A stretch of DNA of 26,756 nt from Priapulus caudatus (taxonomy: Eukaryota > Priapulida > Priapulimorpha > Priapulimorphida > Priapulidae), in contig NW_014577521.1 in the NCBI RefSeq assembly GCF_000485595.1, forward strand, positions 14,803 to 41,558. Reading direction: 5' to 3'. The translations under genes and the position numbers were made by a program. The notes under the pieces are model-generated. The model was not told the origin of the DNA. It worked only from the letters and a program-made list of their open reading frames with translations, and did not search any database. Below are positions 1 to 8,373 of the stretch, piece by piece (positions within the stretch are counted from its first letter, which is position 1; each line of letters starts with the position of its first letter).

Positions 1-963
1 ATGCTCACGTTTCTGGATCTCTATACCTCATGGCCGGAAGCATTTCCCATGCCCGATAAAAGCGCTGCTACCGTAGCACGCATCATTGTCGATGATTTCA
101 TCCCTCGGCACTCATGCCCTCGATCTATCTTAACCGATAATGGAGGCGAATTCATCAACGAGCTCATGACACGCTTGACCACATCGCTCGAAATCACCCA
201 CATCAAGGTCTCTCCCTACCACCCCGAATCAAATGGACAATGCGAACGCTTTCACCGCACGCTTGCTAACATGCTCGCGTGCTATATTAATCGGGATCAT
301 ACAGATTGGGATACAAAGATCAACTCAGTGTTATTTGCATATCGTACATCCATCAATGAGTCATCACAATTCACCCCCTTCTTTCTCACGTATGGTAGAG
401 ACGCACAGCTACCGCTTGACACGTTACTGCGGCCACGACGCTTGTCGTACGCTGACGACCCGGTAACTCACGCTACTGAACGTCTGCACCGAGCATTTGT
501 TACGATGCAGCATAACACTACAGTCGCACGTGCACGTAATAAACGCCTTTACGACAGGCGCGCAAAGGTTCAATCCTTTGACATAGGCGACCCTGTCTAT
601 TTCTATATCCCCACGTTGTCGGCTAACCAGACGCCGAAGTTCGCTTCACAATGGCGGCCCTACTATACCGTGGTCGAGAAACTCTGTCCACTGCGATTTC
701 GCATTAAGGCGCAAGGCCAAACACGTACTCGCGACGTTCATGTGAGCAACCTTCGACCCGCATACCCATTCTCGGCATGGGATGCGCCTCGAACCGTGCT
801 TACGGGTCGGGAAGGCCCAGCCCGACAACCAATGCGTCACGCGACGCTGGTTGACACCGGGCCCCCTTCGTCGCCCCCACACGACGACAACCATCCAGCC
901 AGTGTGGCTAGCACGCCAAGCACTGATAGCTGGGATGCGGACGACTTGTTGCCACTCGCGTGA
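1..963 (+). CDS. Integrase, C-terminal half of pol (5' truncated by the window edge)
   Basis: This is the DDE integrase that inserts element DNA into the host chromosome. Residue numbers count from window base 1. The second catalytic Asp is D46 in LTDNGG and the catalytic Glu is E82 in GQCERFHRTL, giving exactly 35 residues between them as in DD35E integrases. The first catalytic Asp (in VAIDVTGPH of copies C and D) lies just upstream of the window, so the ATG at base 1 is an internal Met and not a start. A GPY/F-like module follows (QWRPYYTVVEKLCPLRFRI, about 213-231), typical of Ty3/Gypsy integrase C termini. No chromodomain is visible after it; the tail is Pro/Ser/Asp rich. The stop is TGA, 85 nt before the env ATG. 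Confidence 0.93.
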   Translation: MLTFLDLYTSWPEAFPMPDKSAATVARIIVDDFIPRHSCPRSILTDNGGEFINELMTRLTTSLEITHIKVSPYHPESNGQCERFHRTLANMLACYINRDHTDWDTKINSVLFAYRTSINESSQFTPFFLTYGRDAQLPLDTLLRPRRLSYADDPVTHATERLHRAFVTMQHNTTVARARNKRLYDRRAKVQSFDIGDPVYFYIPTLSANQTPKFASQWRPYYTVVEKLCPLRFRIKAQGQTRTRDVHVSNLRPAYPFSAWDAPRTVLTGREGPARQPMRHATLVDTGPPSSPPHDDNHPASVASTPSTDSWDADDLLPLA

Positions 964-1030
964 TATAGCCGCGCACAATAGCCAGTTCTGTTAAACAGCG
1001 ATGTCGGCACGACGCTTATAGAATGCGTCG

Positions 1031-1048
1031 CTTCTCTGTTTCAGGACG
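1031..1048 (+). promoter_or_regulatory. Candidate env splice acceptor, copy A
   Basis: A pyrimidine-rich tract ends in an AG at 1043-1044, four bases before the env ATG at 1049 (cttctctgtttcag, then GACGATG). The same site is present in copy C (AG at 19005-19006), and a version survives in segment B (AG at 6052-6053). Errantiviruses such as Drosophila gypsy express env from a spliced RNA, and this arrangement fits that. The matching donor is at 14398 in copy C. Confidence 0.72.
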
Positions 1049-3391
1049 ATGTTCCCTGTTGTCAGGGTCGCCCTGCTCGTAGTAGCTTCGGCCTTGATAT
1101 CAGCCTCGCAAGCTACTGACGTCCGGAGACCCACGATGGGAGTAGTTTTTATTCCGAGAGGTCACATCTCGGTCACACAAAGTACCTGGGGCATAGGATT
1201 TACCCTCAACTTCACTTCCATTCGCACTTATCTCGACTCCTTGCACAAGGATGTGCGTAGGATGTATAGATTACAACCGGCGACAGCCCCACGCTCCCCA
1301 TCCCCATCCCCTGACGACCACTACTTCGGGGCCTTAAACCGGGATGTCAGATCCCTCGTGCAGGCCCATATGGCGTGGTTTCGCCAACGTCTGCGATCAC
1401 TTAATCTCCGCTTAACGGACTTACACTCGCTACATAATCCAAGAGAGAAGCGCGCTATCATTAGTGGTATTGGTAAAATCGCAAAATTCCTATTTGGCAC
1501 AGCTACTGACGACGACATTGAGCAACTGCAATGGCAATTATCCGCATTGGGTACGACACAGGAACGAATTTTAACCGTGATCGACGAATCTTTAACCGTC
1601 GTAAATTATACTCGCATCCAGACCGAAATGAATACGGAGGCGTTGTCGCATGTGATCTCTCATGCTTGTGAACTAACCTCAAGTGTGCGCACACTCATGT
1701 TTAACATCACGGCCTTCCAGGCATCGGTGGCACGGGAGTTCATTGCGATCACACACCTCCAGTTATCCCTTTCAAGTCTGACAGTAGCGTTCGACAACGT
1801 CCAAACCACACTTGACACTACGATACACGCCATCTCCGTTTTGCTGACGGGCCGCTTGCCCTCTACGCTCTTACCCCCCCCCCACCAGTTACGTGAAGTT
1901 TTACTTACTATCGAAAGCTCGCTGCCCCCTACGTTATCTATGCCACACAGCCCCCATGCAGACTTATTTTACTATTATAACCTCATACAGGCTATTGTGG
2001 TCCCCGTGGACATGGGATTACACGTAATCGCATTCCTACCCTTGACATATAACCAAATGACGTTTCAAGTGTACCAAATTCTTACACCACCAGTGTTTCT
2101 TGGTAACTCCACTGCCGCGGCATACTTCCAAATTTCTCAGTTTTCTTGGAGTTTCACTCGACCATACCAACTACGTGCAACCCGACGAATCCACTGTACG
2201 CGCATGCTTACGCGGCCATCAGGAGGTCTGCGATGTCAGATCTCCCATTTACCCAATCTCGACAGCGATTACGTGCCCTGTCGCGCTATTCTAAATGATG
2301 CCGCACTTATATCCACATTATGTACGAGGCGCGTTACGTTTTACGCACGGCCGACGCCGCCCGCCACCTACCTGGTCGATGGTAGCTGGCTCATATCTAC
2401 ACCCCAACCATTACGATTAGCAATCTCGTGCCAGTCACACCCAGCGGCACAAGTGACGATTAAAGAGTTCCTTGTTCAACAACAACAGACAGTTACACTA
2501 CACTCTGGCTGTAAAGCCGAGTCCAAGCATTTCACACTGCCATCATATTTCCATCACGAAACTGCTGTCGACGTGCAAATCGAAATACCCCCGCTCGACC
2601 GCCTGTTTCATCGCACTGCCCCTACAATATGGTCGGACATGTACGATGCGAAACGCCAGTCGACTGCCGACTCAGACGACTTAATCCCACCGGAACTTGT
2701 ACCCCCTAGCTCATATGCACACGCTGACCTTGACGTCGCATACGCTGATTTAGTTGCTGCTGTCAAAACCACCAGACGCTTGCCATCTATTGCCTCGCCG
2801 TATGCAGGGATTGGCAGCTCAGATATCACGGCCGCCACGCATCATTCTGTGATCTATATCGGCCTCACATCTCTTCTGCTCACCGTTGCAGTCACCGTCA
2901 CATACTGCTATTGTTGTCGATGCCGCCGCCCGCGCACCCCTGAACCTCGACCTCAACCAAATCCCACCAATCGCATACCCCCACCGCCCAGCCGTACATG
3001 GATCGAAAGTGCCTCTCCCTCCCCTACCATTCAACGACCCCGCTCACTATTTGCCGCGATTCCGCTCACAATCATCGAGCCTCAGCCGCGAATGGGTACA
3101 TTCGCCCCTGAAACGCCCACCCTCCAGCCCCACGTCGATGGTTACCCAGGCCCATCCTCTGTTACCAACACCCCACTACCCACCTCGGTACTGGTACGAT
3201 CCCCTCCCAATGTCAATATAGCACAGGCAGTGTCCGATACTTCCTCCACTTCCCCACCCCCGATGACTGTGGCTGTCGCCTCCCCACTCACTCCCATACT
3301 ACACCGGCATATCTCACTGCGGGCCCGATCCGCGACCCGCTCCATGCCGAAACCCGTTCCTTGCCCAATCCCCGCGCCCCGCGCTGTGTAG
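1049..3391 (+). CDS. env: Envelope glycoprotein, F-like class I fusion protein, intact (780 aa)
   Basis: Predicted membrane fusion glycoprotein of the retrovirus-like element. An N-terminal signal peptide (about residues 1-22, hydrophobic, ending ASQA) is followed by a short first subunit. A furin-type site, R132-E-K-R135, comes next, and then a Gly/Ala/Ile-rich fusion-peptide-like stretch starting at A136 (AIISGIGKIAKFLFG). A long helical heptad-like region spans about 150-290, and a Cys-containing ectodomain about 385-500. One transmembrane segment (about 600-622) ends in a Cys-rich YCYCCRCRR, and a Pro-rich tail of about 155 residues follows. The short-first, long-second subunit layout and the LFGTATDDD stretch are those of baculovirus F proteins and errantivirus Env, not vertebrate retrovirus SU-TM. 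Four N-x-S/T sites are visible. The start is fixed by the signal peptide and the acceptor just upstream. The frame is uninterrupted, so expression is conceivable. Confidence 0.88.
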   Translation: MFPVVRVALLVVASALISASQATDVRRPTMGVVFIPRGHISVTQSTWGIGFTLNFTSIRTYLDSLHKDVRRMYRLQPATAPRSPSPSPDDHYFGALNRDVRSLVQAHMAWFRQRLRSLNLRLTDLHSLHNPREKRAIISGIGKIAKFLFGTATDDDIEQLQWQLSALGTTQERILTVIDESLTVVNYTRIQTEMNTEALSHVISHACELTSSVRTLMFNITAFQASVAREFIAITHLQLSLSSLTVAFDNVQTTLDTTIHAISVLLTGRLPSTLLPPPHQLREVLLTIESSLPPTLSMPHSPHADLFYYYNLIQAIVVPVDMGLHVIAFLPLTYNQMTFQVYQILTPPVFLGNSTAAAYFQISQFSWSFTRPYQLRATRRIHCTRMLTRPSGGLRCQISHLPNLDSDYVPCRAILNDAALISTLCTRRVTFYARPTPPATYLVDGSWLISTPQPLRLAISCQSHPAAQVTIKEFLVQQQQTVTLHSGCKAESKHFTLPSYFHHETAVDVQIEIPPLDRLFHRTAPTIWSDMYDAKRQSTADSDDLIPPELVPPSSYAHADLDVAYADLVAAVKTTRRLPSIASPYAGIGSSDITAATHHSVIYIGLTSLLLTVAVTVTYCYCCRCRRPRTPEPRPQPNPTNRIPPPPSRTWIESASPSPTIQRPRSLFAAIPLTIIEPQPRMGTFAPETPTLQPHVDGYPGPSSVTNTPLPTSVLVRSPPNVNIAQAVSDTSSTSPPPMTVAVASPLTPILHRHISLRARSATRSMPKPVPCPIPAPRAV

Positions 3392-3705
3392 CCGCCCTTC
3401 CGGCGCCAGACATCGGTGACTTGTACCTTACTACTCGATAAGTGGCCCAGTATTTAGCTAATACCGGCATAAAAGTGGTTTTACGCCTCCGACGACGTGC
3501 AGCATCTGCCGCTAGCACAAGTAGTGTAGTTAGTCGTTAGCCATTTAAGGCGACGCATTGATTTCTGTGTATTCCGCGGAAATCCGCGACCGCACACTAA
3601 ACTCAGTCTCGTGCCATAGCCGGGCAGTCACTAGTATTTACTGTCCCGACTATAACCCTGTGCCACGTGTTATGTCTACCACTTGACATTGTCAGGACCA
3701 CGCTA
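3392..3705 (+). promoter_or_regulatory. Env-ORF4 spacer with a candidate second splice acceptor
   Basis: No convincing gene lies in this stretch. Near its end a CAG at 3693-3695 (cttgacattgtcag) stands 10 bases before an ATG at 3706, echoing the acceptor-then-ATG arrangement of env. In copy C the corresponding AG is 21634-21635 and the ATG is 21646. The pyrimidine tract is weaker than at env. A small inverted repeat (CGCGGA, aa, TCCGCG) occurs at about 3577-3590. Confidence 0.4.
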
Positions 3706-3785
3706 ATGGCTACGACGATGGGCGACAACCTCGCCACCAGCAGCCGCTGGTCCCGCCGCTGACACACGCCGCCTGTGCGTGCGCC

Positions 3786-4322
3786 GTGTGCGCCGCAGCC
3801 ACCTGCACGTGCATCGCCTGCACGGAGGCCGCCCGTGCCTGCGCCGCCTGCGAGGAGGTTGCCCGCGCCTACGCCTGCGCGGGGGCTGCCTGCGCCTGCA
3901 TCGCCTGTTTTGTCGGTGCGGCCTACGCTCGGGCCTGCTACGACAGCGCCATCTGCCCCTGCGCCGCCTGCGTCGCAAAGCGGGGACAACAGATGCACAC
4001 CGCCCCACCGCCGCACGCCCGGTTCATCGGCACGGCGGCGCCGCGCCAACCCTACACCGAGCCGGGCTTCCGCCGTCGATACTCTCCCGCGAACTCATGG
4101 GATAGTAATCGGCCGCCCCCACTCCCGGAGGGGCACTACGCTGGCTCCTTCGTCGGGTCTGTCACCGATGAGCGCCTGCAGCTCGAACTTGACATCGGCG
4201 ATCCGGACGGCCCTTGGCTCGTCACCTCGACCCGGGAGTACGTCGGTTCCTCCGTCGGGTCGGGCACCGCCGCCGACCCGACGACGAGCGGCCTCGAGGT
4301 CAGCGAAGAAGCCGACAGCTAA
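3786..4322 (+). CDS. ORF4: Cys-rich, then acidic-repeat protein between env and the 3' LTR (unrecognised family)
   Basis: I do not recognise this protein. The first 62 residues hold 14 Cys, including the motif C-x-C-x2-C three times (C7-C9-C12, C36-C38-C41, C57-C59-C62) and C19-x2-C22, suggesting metal binding or dense disulphides. A Pro/Arg-rich linker follows, then an acidic region with motifs such as YAGSFVGSVT and YVGSSVGSGT that recur with a period of 49 codons. The ORF ends at TAA 4320-4322. Two other frames are also open here because the DNA is a GC-rich near-triplet repeat. I chose this frame because both the Cys pattern and the acidic repeat are ordered in it, and because it stays open downstream of the stop. 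The true start is probably upstream (ATG 3706 region), with a small indel between: copy C is open in the corresponding frame from ATG 21646. The cellular role is unknown. Confidence 0.6.
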   Translation: MCAAATCTCIACTEAARACAACEEVARAYACAGAACACIACFVGAAYARACYDSAICPCAACVAKRGQQMHTAPPPHARFIGTAAPRQPYTEPGFRRRYSPANSWDSNRPPPLPEGHYAGSFVGSVTDERLQLELDIGDPDGPWLVTSTREYVGSSVGSGTAADPTTSGLEVSEEADS

Positions 4323-4607
4323 CTCCAGTTTGACGTCGAGCTCGAGGACGGGGTCGCCCCATGGCCCACCATCGTGTACCGGGACTACTTCGATCCCTTC
4401 GCTGGACCGGTCACCGCCGACTCAGCGGGTTACGAGGTCAATGTCGGCGTGGGAGGCGACCCCGATCCCACCACCCTACACCCGGCACGCATCCGCCGGA
4501 CGGCGAACGATCAGGCCATGGACGCCATGATCCGAGCCCTGGCGGGCCAACCGCCCGCCCCCAACGGATGTCAGGAGGAAGACCGTGCGGAGGAAGCTGA
4601 CCGATAG
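4323..4607 (+). CDS. ORF4 downstream half, same frame after the shared TAA
   Basis: Directly after TAA 4320-4322 the same frame stays open for 94 codons to TAG 4605-4607. It completes the second 49-codon repeat (LQFDVELEDG against LQLELDIGDPDG of the first) and starts a third (RDYFDPFAGPVT...YEVNVGVGGD). The region is therefore the original C-terminal part of ORF4, now reached only by stop-codon readthrough, by internal start at Met codon 4374, or not at all. The stop sits at the same place in copy C (22258-22260). Confidence 0.5.
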   Translation, partial: LQFDVELEDGVAPWPTIVYRDYFDPFAGPVTADSAGYEVNVGVGGDPDPTTLHPARIRRTANDQAMDAMIRALAGQPPAPNGCQEEDRAEEADR

Positions 4608-4690
4608 GTCCTCGGCACGTCGTCCATTCCACATCGATAACCCGATAACACTATTCTATTGCTAGTCTCCTGATTCTAGAGCATAACACT

Positions 4691-4804
4691 GTATTCGTTG
4701 TATTGTATTCATTGTATTCTATAACACGGTATTCGTTGTATTGTATTCATTGTATTCTATAACACGGTATTCGTTGTATTGTATTCATTGTATTCCATGA
4801 CACT
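4691..4804 (+). repeat. 38-bp AT-rich minisatellite, three units
   Basis: Units start at 4691, 4729 and 4767 (gtattcgttgtattgtattc...); the third is slightly diverged and grades into related ATTGTATT sequence to about 4835. Copy C has only two units (22623-22698). It lies in the 3' untranslated part of the element. The following stretch to about 4995 is A/T-rich with several AATAAA-like strings and no gene. Confidence 0.9.
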
Positions 4805-5004
4805 ATATTGATTGTATTGTATAATATTGTATTATGTAGGCTAACATTGTAATGACAGTAGTTATTGCATTCAGTGTATCCGGTGTAGTGTCACATTGTA
4901 TCCTGCTATAATGGGGCTAATTCGGCTATAAAATAAACAAACCAAAGGGAAAAAAAATAATTAATAAATAAAATCCAATAGAATAAAATACCATTATGCG
5001 CAAG

Positions 5005-5022
5005 GCCAGCCGGGAGGCTGGC
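5005..5022 (+). other. Perfect 7-bp hairpin with GGGA loop near the polypurine tract
   Basis: GCCAGCC, loop GGGA, then GGCTGGC. It lies about 32 nt upstream of the polypurine tract and is identical in copy C (22898-22915), although the surrounding bases vary. It is a candidate RNA structure in the 3' end of the genomic RNA; the function is unknown. Confidence 0.6.
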
Positions 5023-5054
5023 AGTCGATGTTCACAGGTGTACATCGGTTTAGT

Positions 5055-5065
5055 GGGGGGAGAAA
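5055..5065 (+). promoter_or_regulatory. Polypurine tract, copy A
   Basis: The purine run GGGGGGAGAAA directly abuts the LTR start TGTAGCAGGG, as expected for the plus-strand priming site of an LTR retroelement. Copy C has the same run, starting at 22949. Confidence 0.9.
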
Positions 5066-5264
5066 TGTAGCAGGGTACAATCAATGGCCACGTATATCTA
5101 CGTATAACTGTGTGTATCTGTGTAGCAGGGTAGAGTCAATAGTTGTGTATCTACGTGTATCTAGCCGATAGCGGCACTTAGAGGATAATCGAGTTAAAGA
5201 CAAGTAGCACTAGAAACCGATCGGTGTGTATCTGTATGTATGTCTATATCTACACTATATCTGT
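5066..5264 (+). repeat. Truncated 3' LTR of copy A (first 199 bp)
   Basis: It starts TGTAGCAGGG and matches both LTRs of copy C until ...ctatatctgt. Copy C continues tgcatggccgg, whereas here the sequence switches to integrase. Internal promoter, TATA box and poly(A) parts are missing. The terminal motif TGTAGCAGGGTA is repeated about 55 bp in. Confidence 0.9.
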
Positions 5265-5266
5265 TT

Positions 5267-5973
5267 TGCTATATTATATCGAGATCATACAGACTGGGAT
5301 ACATAAGATCAACTCAGTCTTATTTGGCATATCGTAACATCCATCCAATGCAGTCATCACAGATCACCCCTTCTTTCTCACGTATGGCTAGAGACGCACA
5401 GCTACGCTTGACACGTTACTGCGGCCCCACGCCTTGTCGGTAGCGCTGACGACCCGGCTACTCACGCTACCTGAAACCGTGCGCATCCGAGCATTTGTTA
5501 CGAGCAGGTAACCACTACAGGCGCACGTGCGACGTAATTAAACGCCTTTACAGACAGCGCGCGCAAGAGTTATATCCTTTGACATAGCGCGACCCCTGTC
5601 TATTTCTATAACCCCACTTGTCGGCTAACACAGACGCCGTAAGTTCGCTTCACATGCGCGGCCTACTATACCGTGGTCGCAGAAACTCTGTCCACTGCGA
5701 CGTCTCCATTAAGCGCAAGGCGCCACAACACGTACTCGCGTACGTTCAGTGAGCAACTTGACCGCATACCCATTCTCGGCATCGGCATGCGCCTCGAACC
5801 GTGTTTACGGTCCGTAAGGCCCAGCCGACAATCCAATGCGTCACGGACGCTGGTTGACACCGCCCCCTTCGTCGCCCCCACACGACCGACACCATCCAGC
5901 CAGTGTGGCTAGCACGCAAGTCACTGATAGCGGGCTGGGATGCGGACGACTTGTTGCCACGTTCGCGCGCATA
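5267..5973 (+). pseudogene. Integrase C-terminal remnant, segment B
   Basis: It aligns by eye with copy A bases 281-963, starting just after the catalytic Glu region. Recognisable pieces include the GRDAQL and GPY/F-region equivalents in shifting frames (for example DAQLRLTRYCG at about 5390-5435). Many one-base gains and losses break it; nothing here could be a working integrase. Confidence 0.75.
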
Positions 5974-6056
5974 GTAGCCGCGCACAATAGCAGTTCTGTT
6001 AAACAGCATTGTCGGCGCCGACGCTTATAGAATGCGTCCTTTCTCTGTTTCAGACG

Positions 6057-7856
6057 ATTTCCTGGTTGTCAGGGCTCGCCCTGCCTCGTAGTAGTTCGGC
6101 CTTGATATCAGCCCCGCAAGCTACTGACGTCCGGAGACCCACGAGCGGAGTGTTTTCTATTCGAGAGGTCACATCTCGCGCTCACACAAAGACCTGCGGC
6201 ATTAGGATTTACCCTCAATTTCCCTTTCCATTCTGCACGGGTTATCTGGATCGACTGCACAAGGATGTGCGAGGCTCAGGATGTATAGATTACAACCGCG
6301 ACAGCCCCACCTCCCCATCCCATCCCCTGACGCACCACTACTTCGGGCTTAAAACCGGGATGATCAGATCCTCGTGCAGGCCCATATGCCGTGCGTTTCG
6401 CCAACGTCTGCGATCACTTAATCTCCGCCCTAACGGACTTACACTCGCTAATAATCCAAGAAGAAGCAGCCGCCTATGCGTAGTCGGTATTGGTAAAATC
6501 GCAAAATGCCCTTGGCACAGCTACTGACGAACGACATGTGAGCAACTCAATGGCAATTATCGCATCTGGGAACGACACAGGAACGATTGTTTAACCGTGA
6601 TCGACGAATCTTAACCTGTCGTTAATGTATACGGTCGCATCCCAGACGAAATGAATACGGAGGCGTTGTCGCACATCGGTGATCTCTCATGCTTGCTTGA
6701 ACTAACCTCAAGTCGTGCGGCACACTCATGTTACATCACGCCTTCCCAGGCATCCGTGGCACGGGAGTTCATGCGATCACCACACCTCCAGTTGATCCTT
6801 TCAAGTCTGACAGTATGCGTTCGACACGTCCAACCACACTACACTACGATACACGCCATCTCGTTTTTCTGACGGGCCGCTTGCCCTCTACCTCTTTACC
6901 CCCCCCCCACCAGCTTACGTGATGTTTTACTTACTATCGAAAGCTCGCCTGCCCCCTACTTATCTATGCCCACACAGCCGCCTGCAGACTTTTACTATTA
7001 TACCGTCATACAGGCTATTGTGCTCCCCGTGGACATTGTGACACCCGTAGCGTAATCGCACTTCCTACCCTTGACATATAACCAAATGACGTTCAATCAA
7101 GTGTACCAAATCTGACACCACCAGTGTTCCTTGTAACTCCACTGCCGGCGCATACTTCCAAATTTTCTCAAGTTTTCTTGGAGTTTCACTCCGACCATAC
7201 CAACTACGTGCAACCGTCGAATCGCACTGTACGCGCATGCTTACGCGCCATCAGGAGGTCTTGCGAGGTCAGACTCGCCATATACCCAATCTCAGCACGA
7301 TACGTGCCCTGGTCGCGCATTTCTAAATGATGCGCAACACATTTTATCCACATTATGCACACAGGCGCGTTACAGTTTTACGCACGGCGACGCCGCCGCC
7401 AGCCTACCTTTGTCGAGGTAGCTGGCTCATATCTACACCGCAACCATTTACATTAGCAATCGCGCGTCAGGCACACCTCACGGCACAAGTGACGAAAAGC
7501 ATAGTTTTCCTTGTTCAACAACAACAGACCAGTTACACTCAGTCTGGCTGTAAAGCGAGTCCAAGCATTTCACATGCCATCATATTTCCATCACGAAACT
7601 GCTGTCGACGTGCCAAATCGAAATACCCCCGCTCGACCGCCTGTCTTTCATCGCACTGCCCCTACAATATGCGTCGCGACATGTACGATGCGAACGCCAG
7701 TCGACTGCCGACTCAGACGACTTAATCCCACCGGAACTTGCAACCCCCTAGCTCATATGTGCACGCTGATCTTGACGTCGCATACGCTGATTTAGTTGCT
7801 GCTGTCAAAACCACAGACGCTTGCCACTCTATTTGCCTCGCCGTATGCAGGGATTG
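6057..7856 (+). pseudogene. env: Env remnant, segment B (start codon changed, frame shattered)
   Basis: It follows the conserved acceptor (AG at 6052-6053). The position of the env ATG reads ATT (6057-6059) and the frame then shifts repeatedly. Pieces of the copy A env can be followed in order: ALISAPQATDVRRP in the signal-peptide region, GIGKIAK at the fusion peptide, and the Cys region. The fragment is cut at about 7856, before the membrane segment and tail. Confidence 0.78.
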
Positions 7857-8373
7857 GGCGCCTCCTGATGGAAGTCGACCGTACCGCCTCTATTGCGACG
7901 CTTCCGGCTACGCCGTCGGAGCAGTTCTTACGCAAATGGATGAGCACGAGCGAGAACACCCAGTGTATTATCTCAGCAAACAGTTGTCTGAGACGGAACA
8001 ACGCTGGCCTACAATAGAGCGAGAATGTTTCGCGCTGGTATATGCGTTACGCAAATTTCGACACTACCTCGTTGGTGCCGACTTTGTAATTCTTAGTGAC
8101 CACAAACCACTTAAGTATCTGTTAGAAGCTAAGGCCCTACGCAACGCTAAACTTCAGCGGTGGGCCCTGTACGTCTCTGGATTTCCCTCATGTCGACTGG
8201 AATACACGTCGGGTAAGACAAATGTCCAAGCGGACGCGCTTTCTCGTTTGCCTTCCGAGGCGTCTACGCCCATGTCGTACCGCCGAGGACTCATCAATCA
8301 CCCCCACTACCTCATCACCGCTTGGCGTCACGGCCTCACAACCCATACACCAGGTGGTACTGCCTACGCCTGA
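7738..8373 (+). CDS. Chimeric open frame: env fragment fused to RNase H
   Basis: The first 40 residues or so are env ectodomain of segment B. From about 7857 (DGSRPYRLYCDASG) the frame is Ty3/Gypsy RNase H: Asp in CDASG, Glu in IERECFALVYALRKF, Asp in LSDHKPLKYLL and Asp in ADALSRLP are all present, the full DEDD set. The reading frame runs past RNase H into a non-homologous tail because of a net +1 indel near 8275, relative to copy C. The junction env-to-RNase H is not a normal pol order, so this is a rearrangement or assembly product; there is no reason to think it is a real gene. Confidence 0.6.
   Translation: MQPPSSYVHADLDVAYADLVAAVKTTDACHSICLAVCRDWAPPDGSRPYRLYCDASGYAVGAVLTQMDEHEREHPVYYLSKQLSETEQRWPTIERECFALVYALRKFRHYLVGADFVILSDHKPLKYLLEAKALRNAKLQRWALYVSGFPSCRLEYTSGKTNVQADALSRLPSEASTPMSYRRGLINHPHYLITAWRHGLTTHTPGGTAYA

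Larger units (their letters stand above)
1..5264 (+). mobile_element. Copy A: 3' part of an env-bearing Ty3/Gypsy (retrovirus-like) element, 3' LTR truncated
   Basis: In order it holds the integrase C-terminal half, env, ORF4, a 38-bp minisatellite, a hairpin, a polypurine tract and the first 199 bp of a 3' LTR. The order matches copy C (13265-23949) closely. The 5' part lies outside the window. The LTR stops at about 5264, where copy C continues for another 790 bp, and integrase sequence of segment B follows directly. The coding parts are clean: env is open throughout, which makes A the best reference for the family in this window. Confidence 0.9.
5267..7856 (+). mobile_element. Segment B: indel-rich integrase-env fragment of the same family
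   Basis: It corresponds to copy A from about base 281 (mid-integrase) to about base 2815 (env just before the membrane segment). It differs from A by very frequent single-base insertions and deletions with comparatively few substitutions, so no long frame survives. No ORF4 or LTR follows; at about 7857 the sequence jumps to RNase H of segment D. Either a decayed copy or, more likely from the indel pattern, low-quality consensus. Confidence 0.8.

Noticed and set aside
3603-4049. Minus-strand Gly/Ala/Arg-rich frames opposite ORF4 (also 21579-21956)
   Set aside because: GC-rich triplet-like DNA keeps several frames open on both strands; no promoter or domain is visible.
3775-4530. 251-codon Pro/Ala/Arg-rich open frame overlapping ORF4
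   Set aside because: Low-complexity composition and no ordered repeats matching domain periods. The overlapping Cys/acidic frame explains the repeats better. Not excluded without copy comparison.
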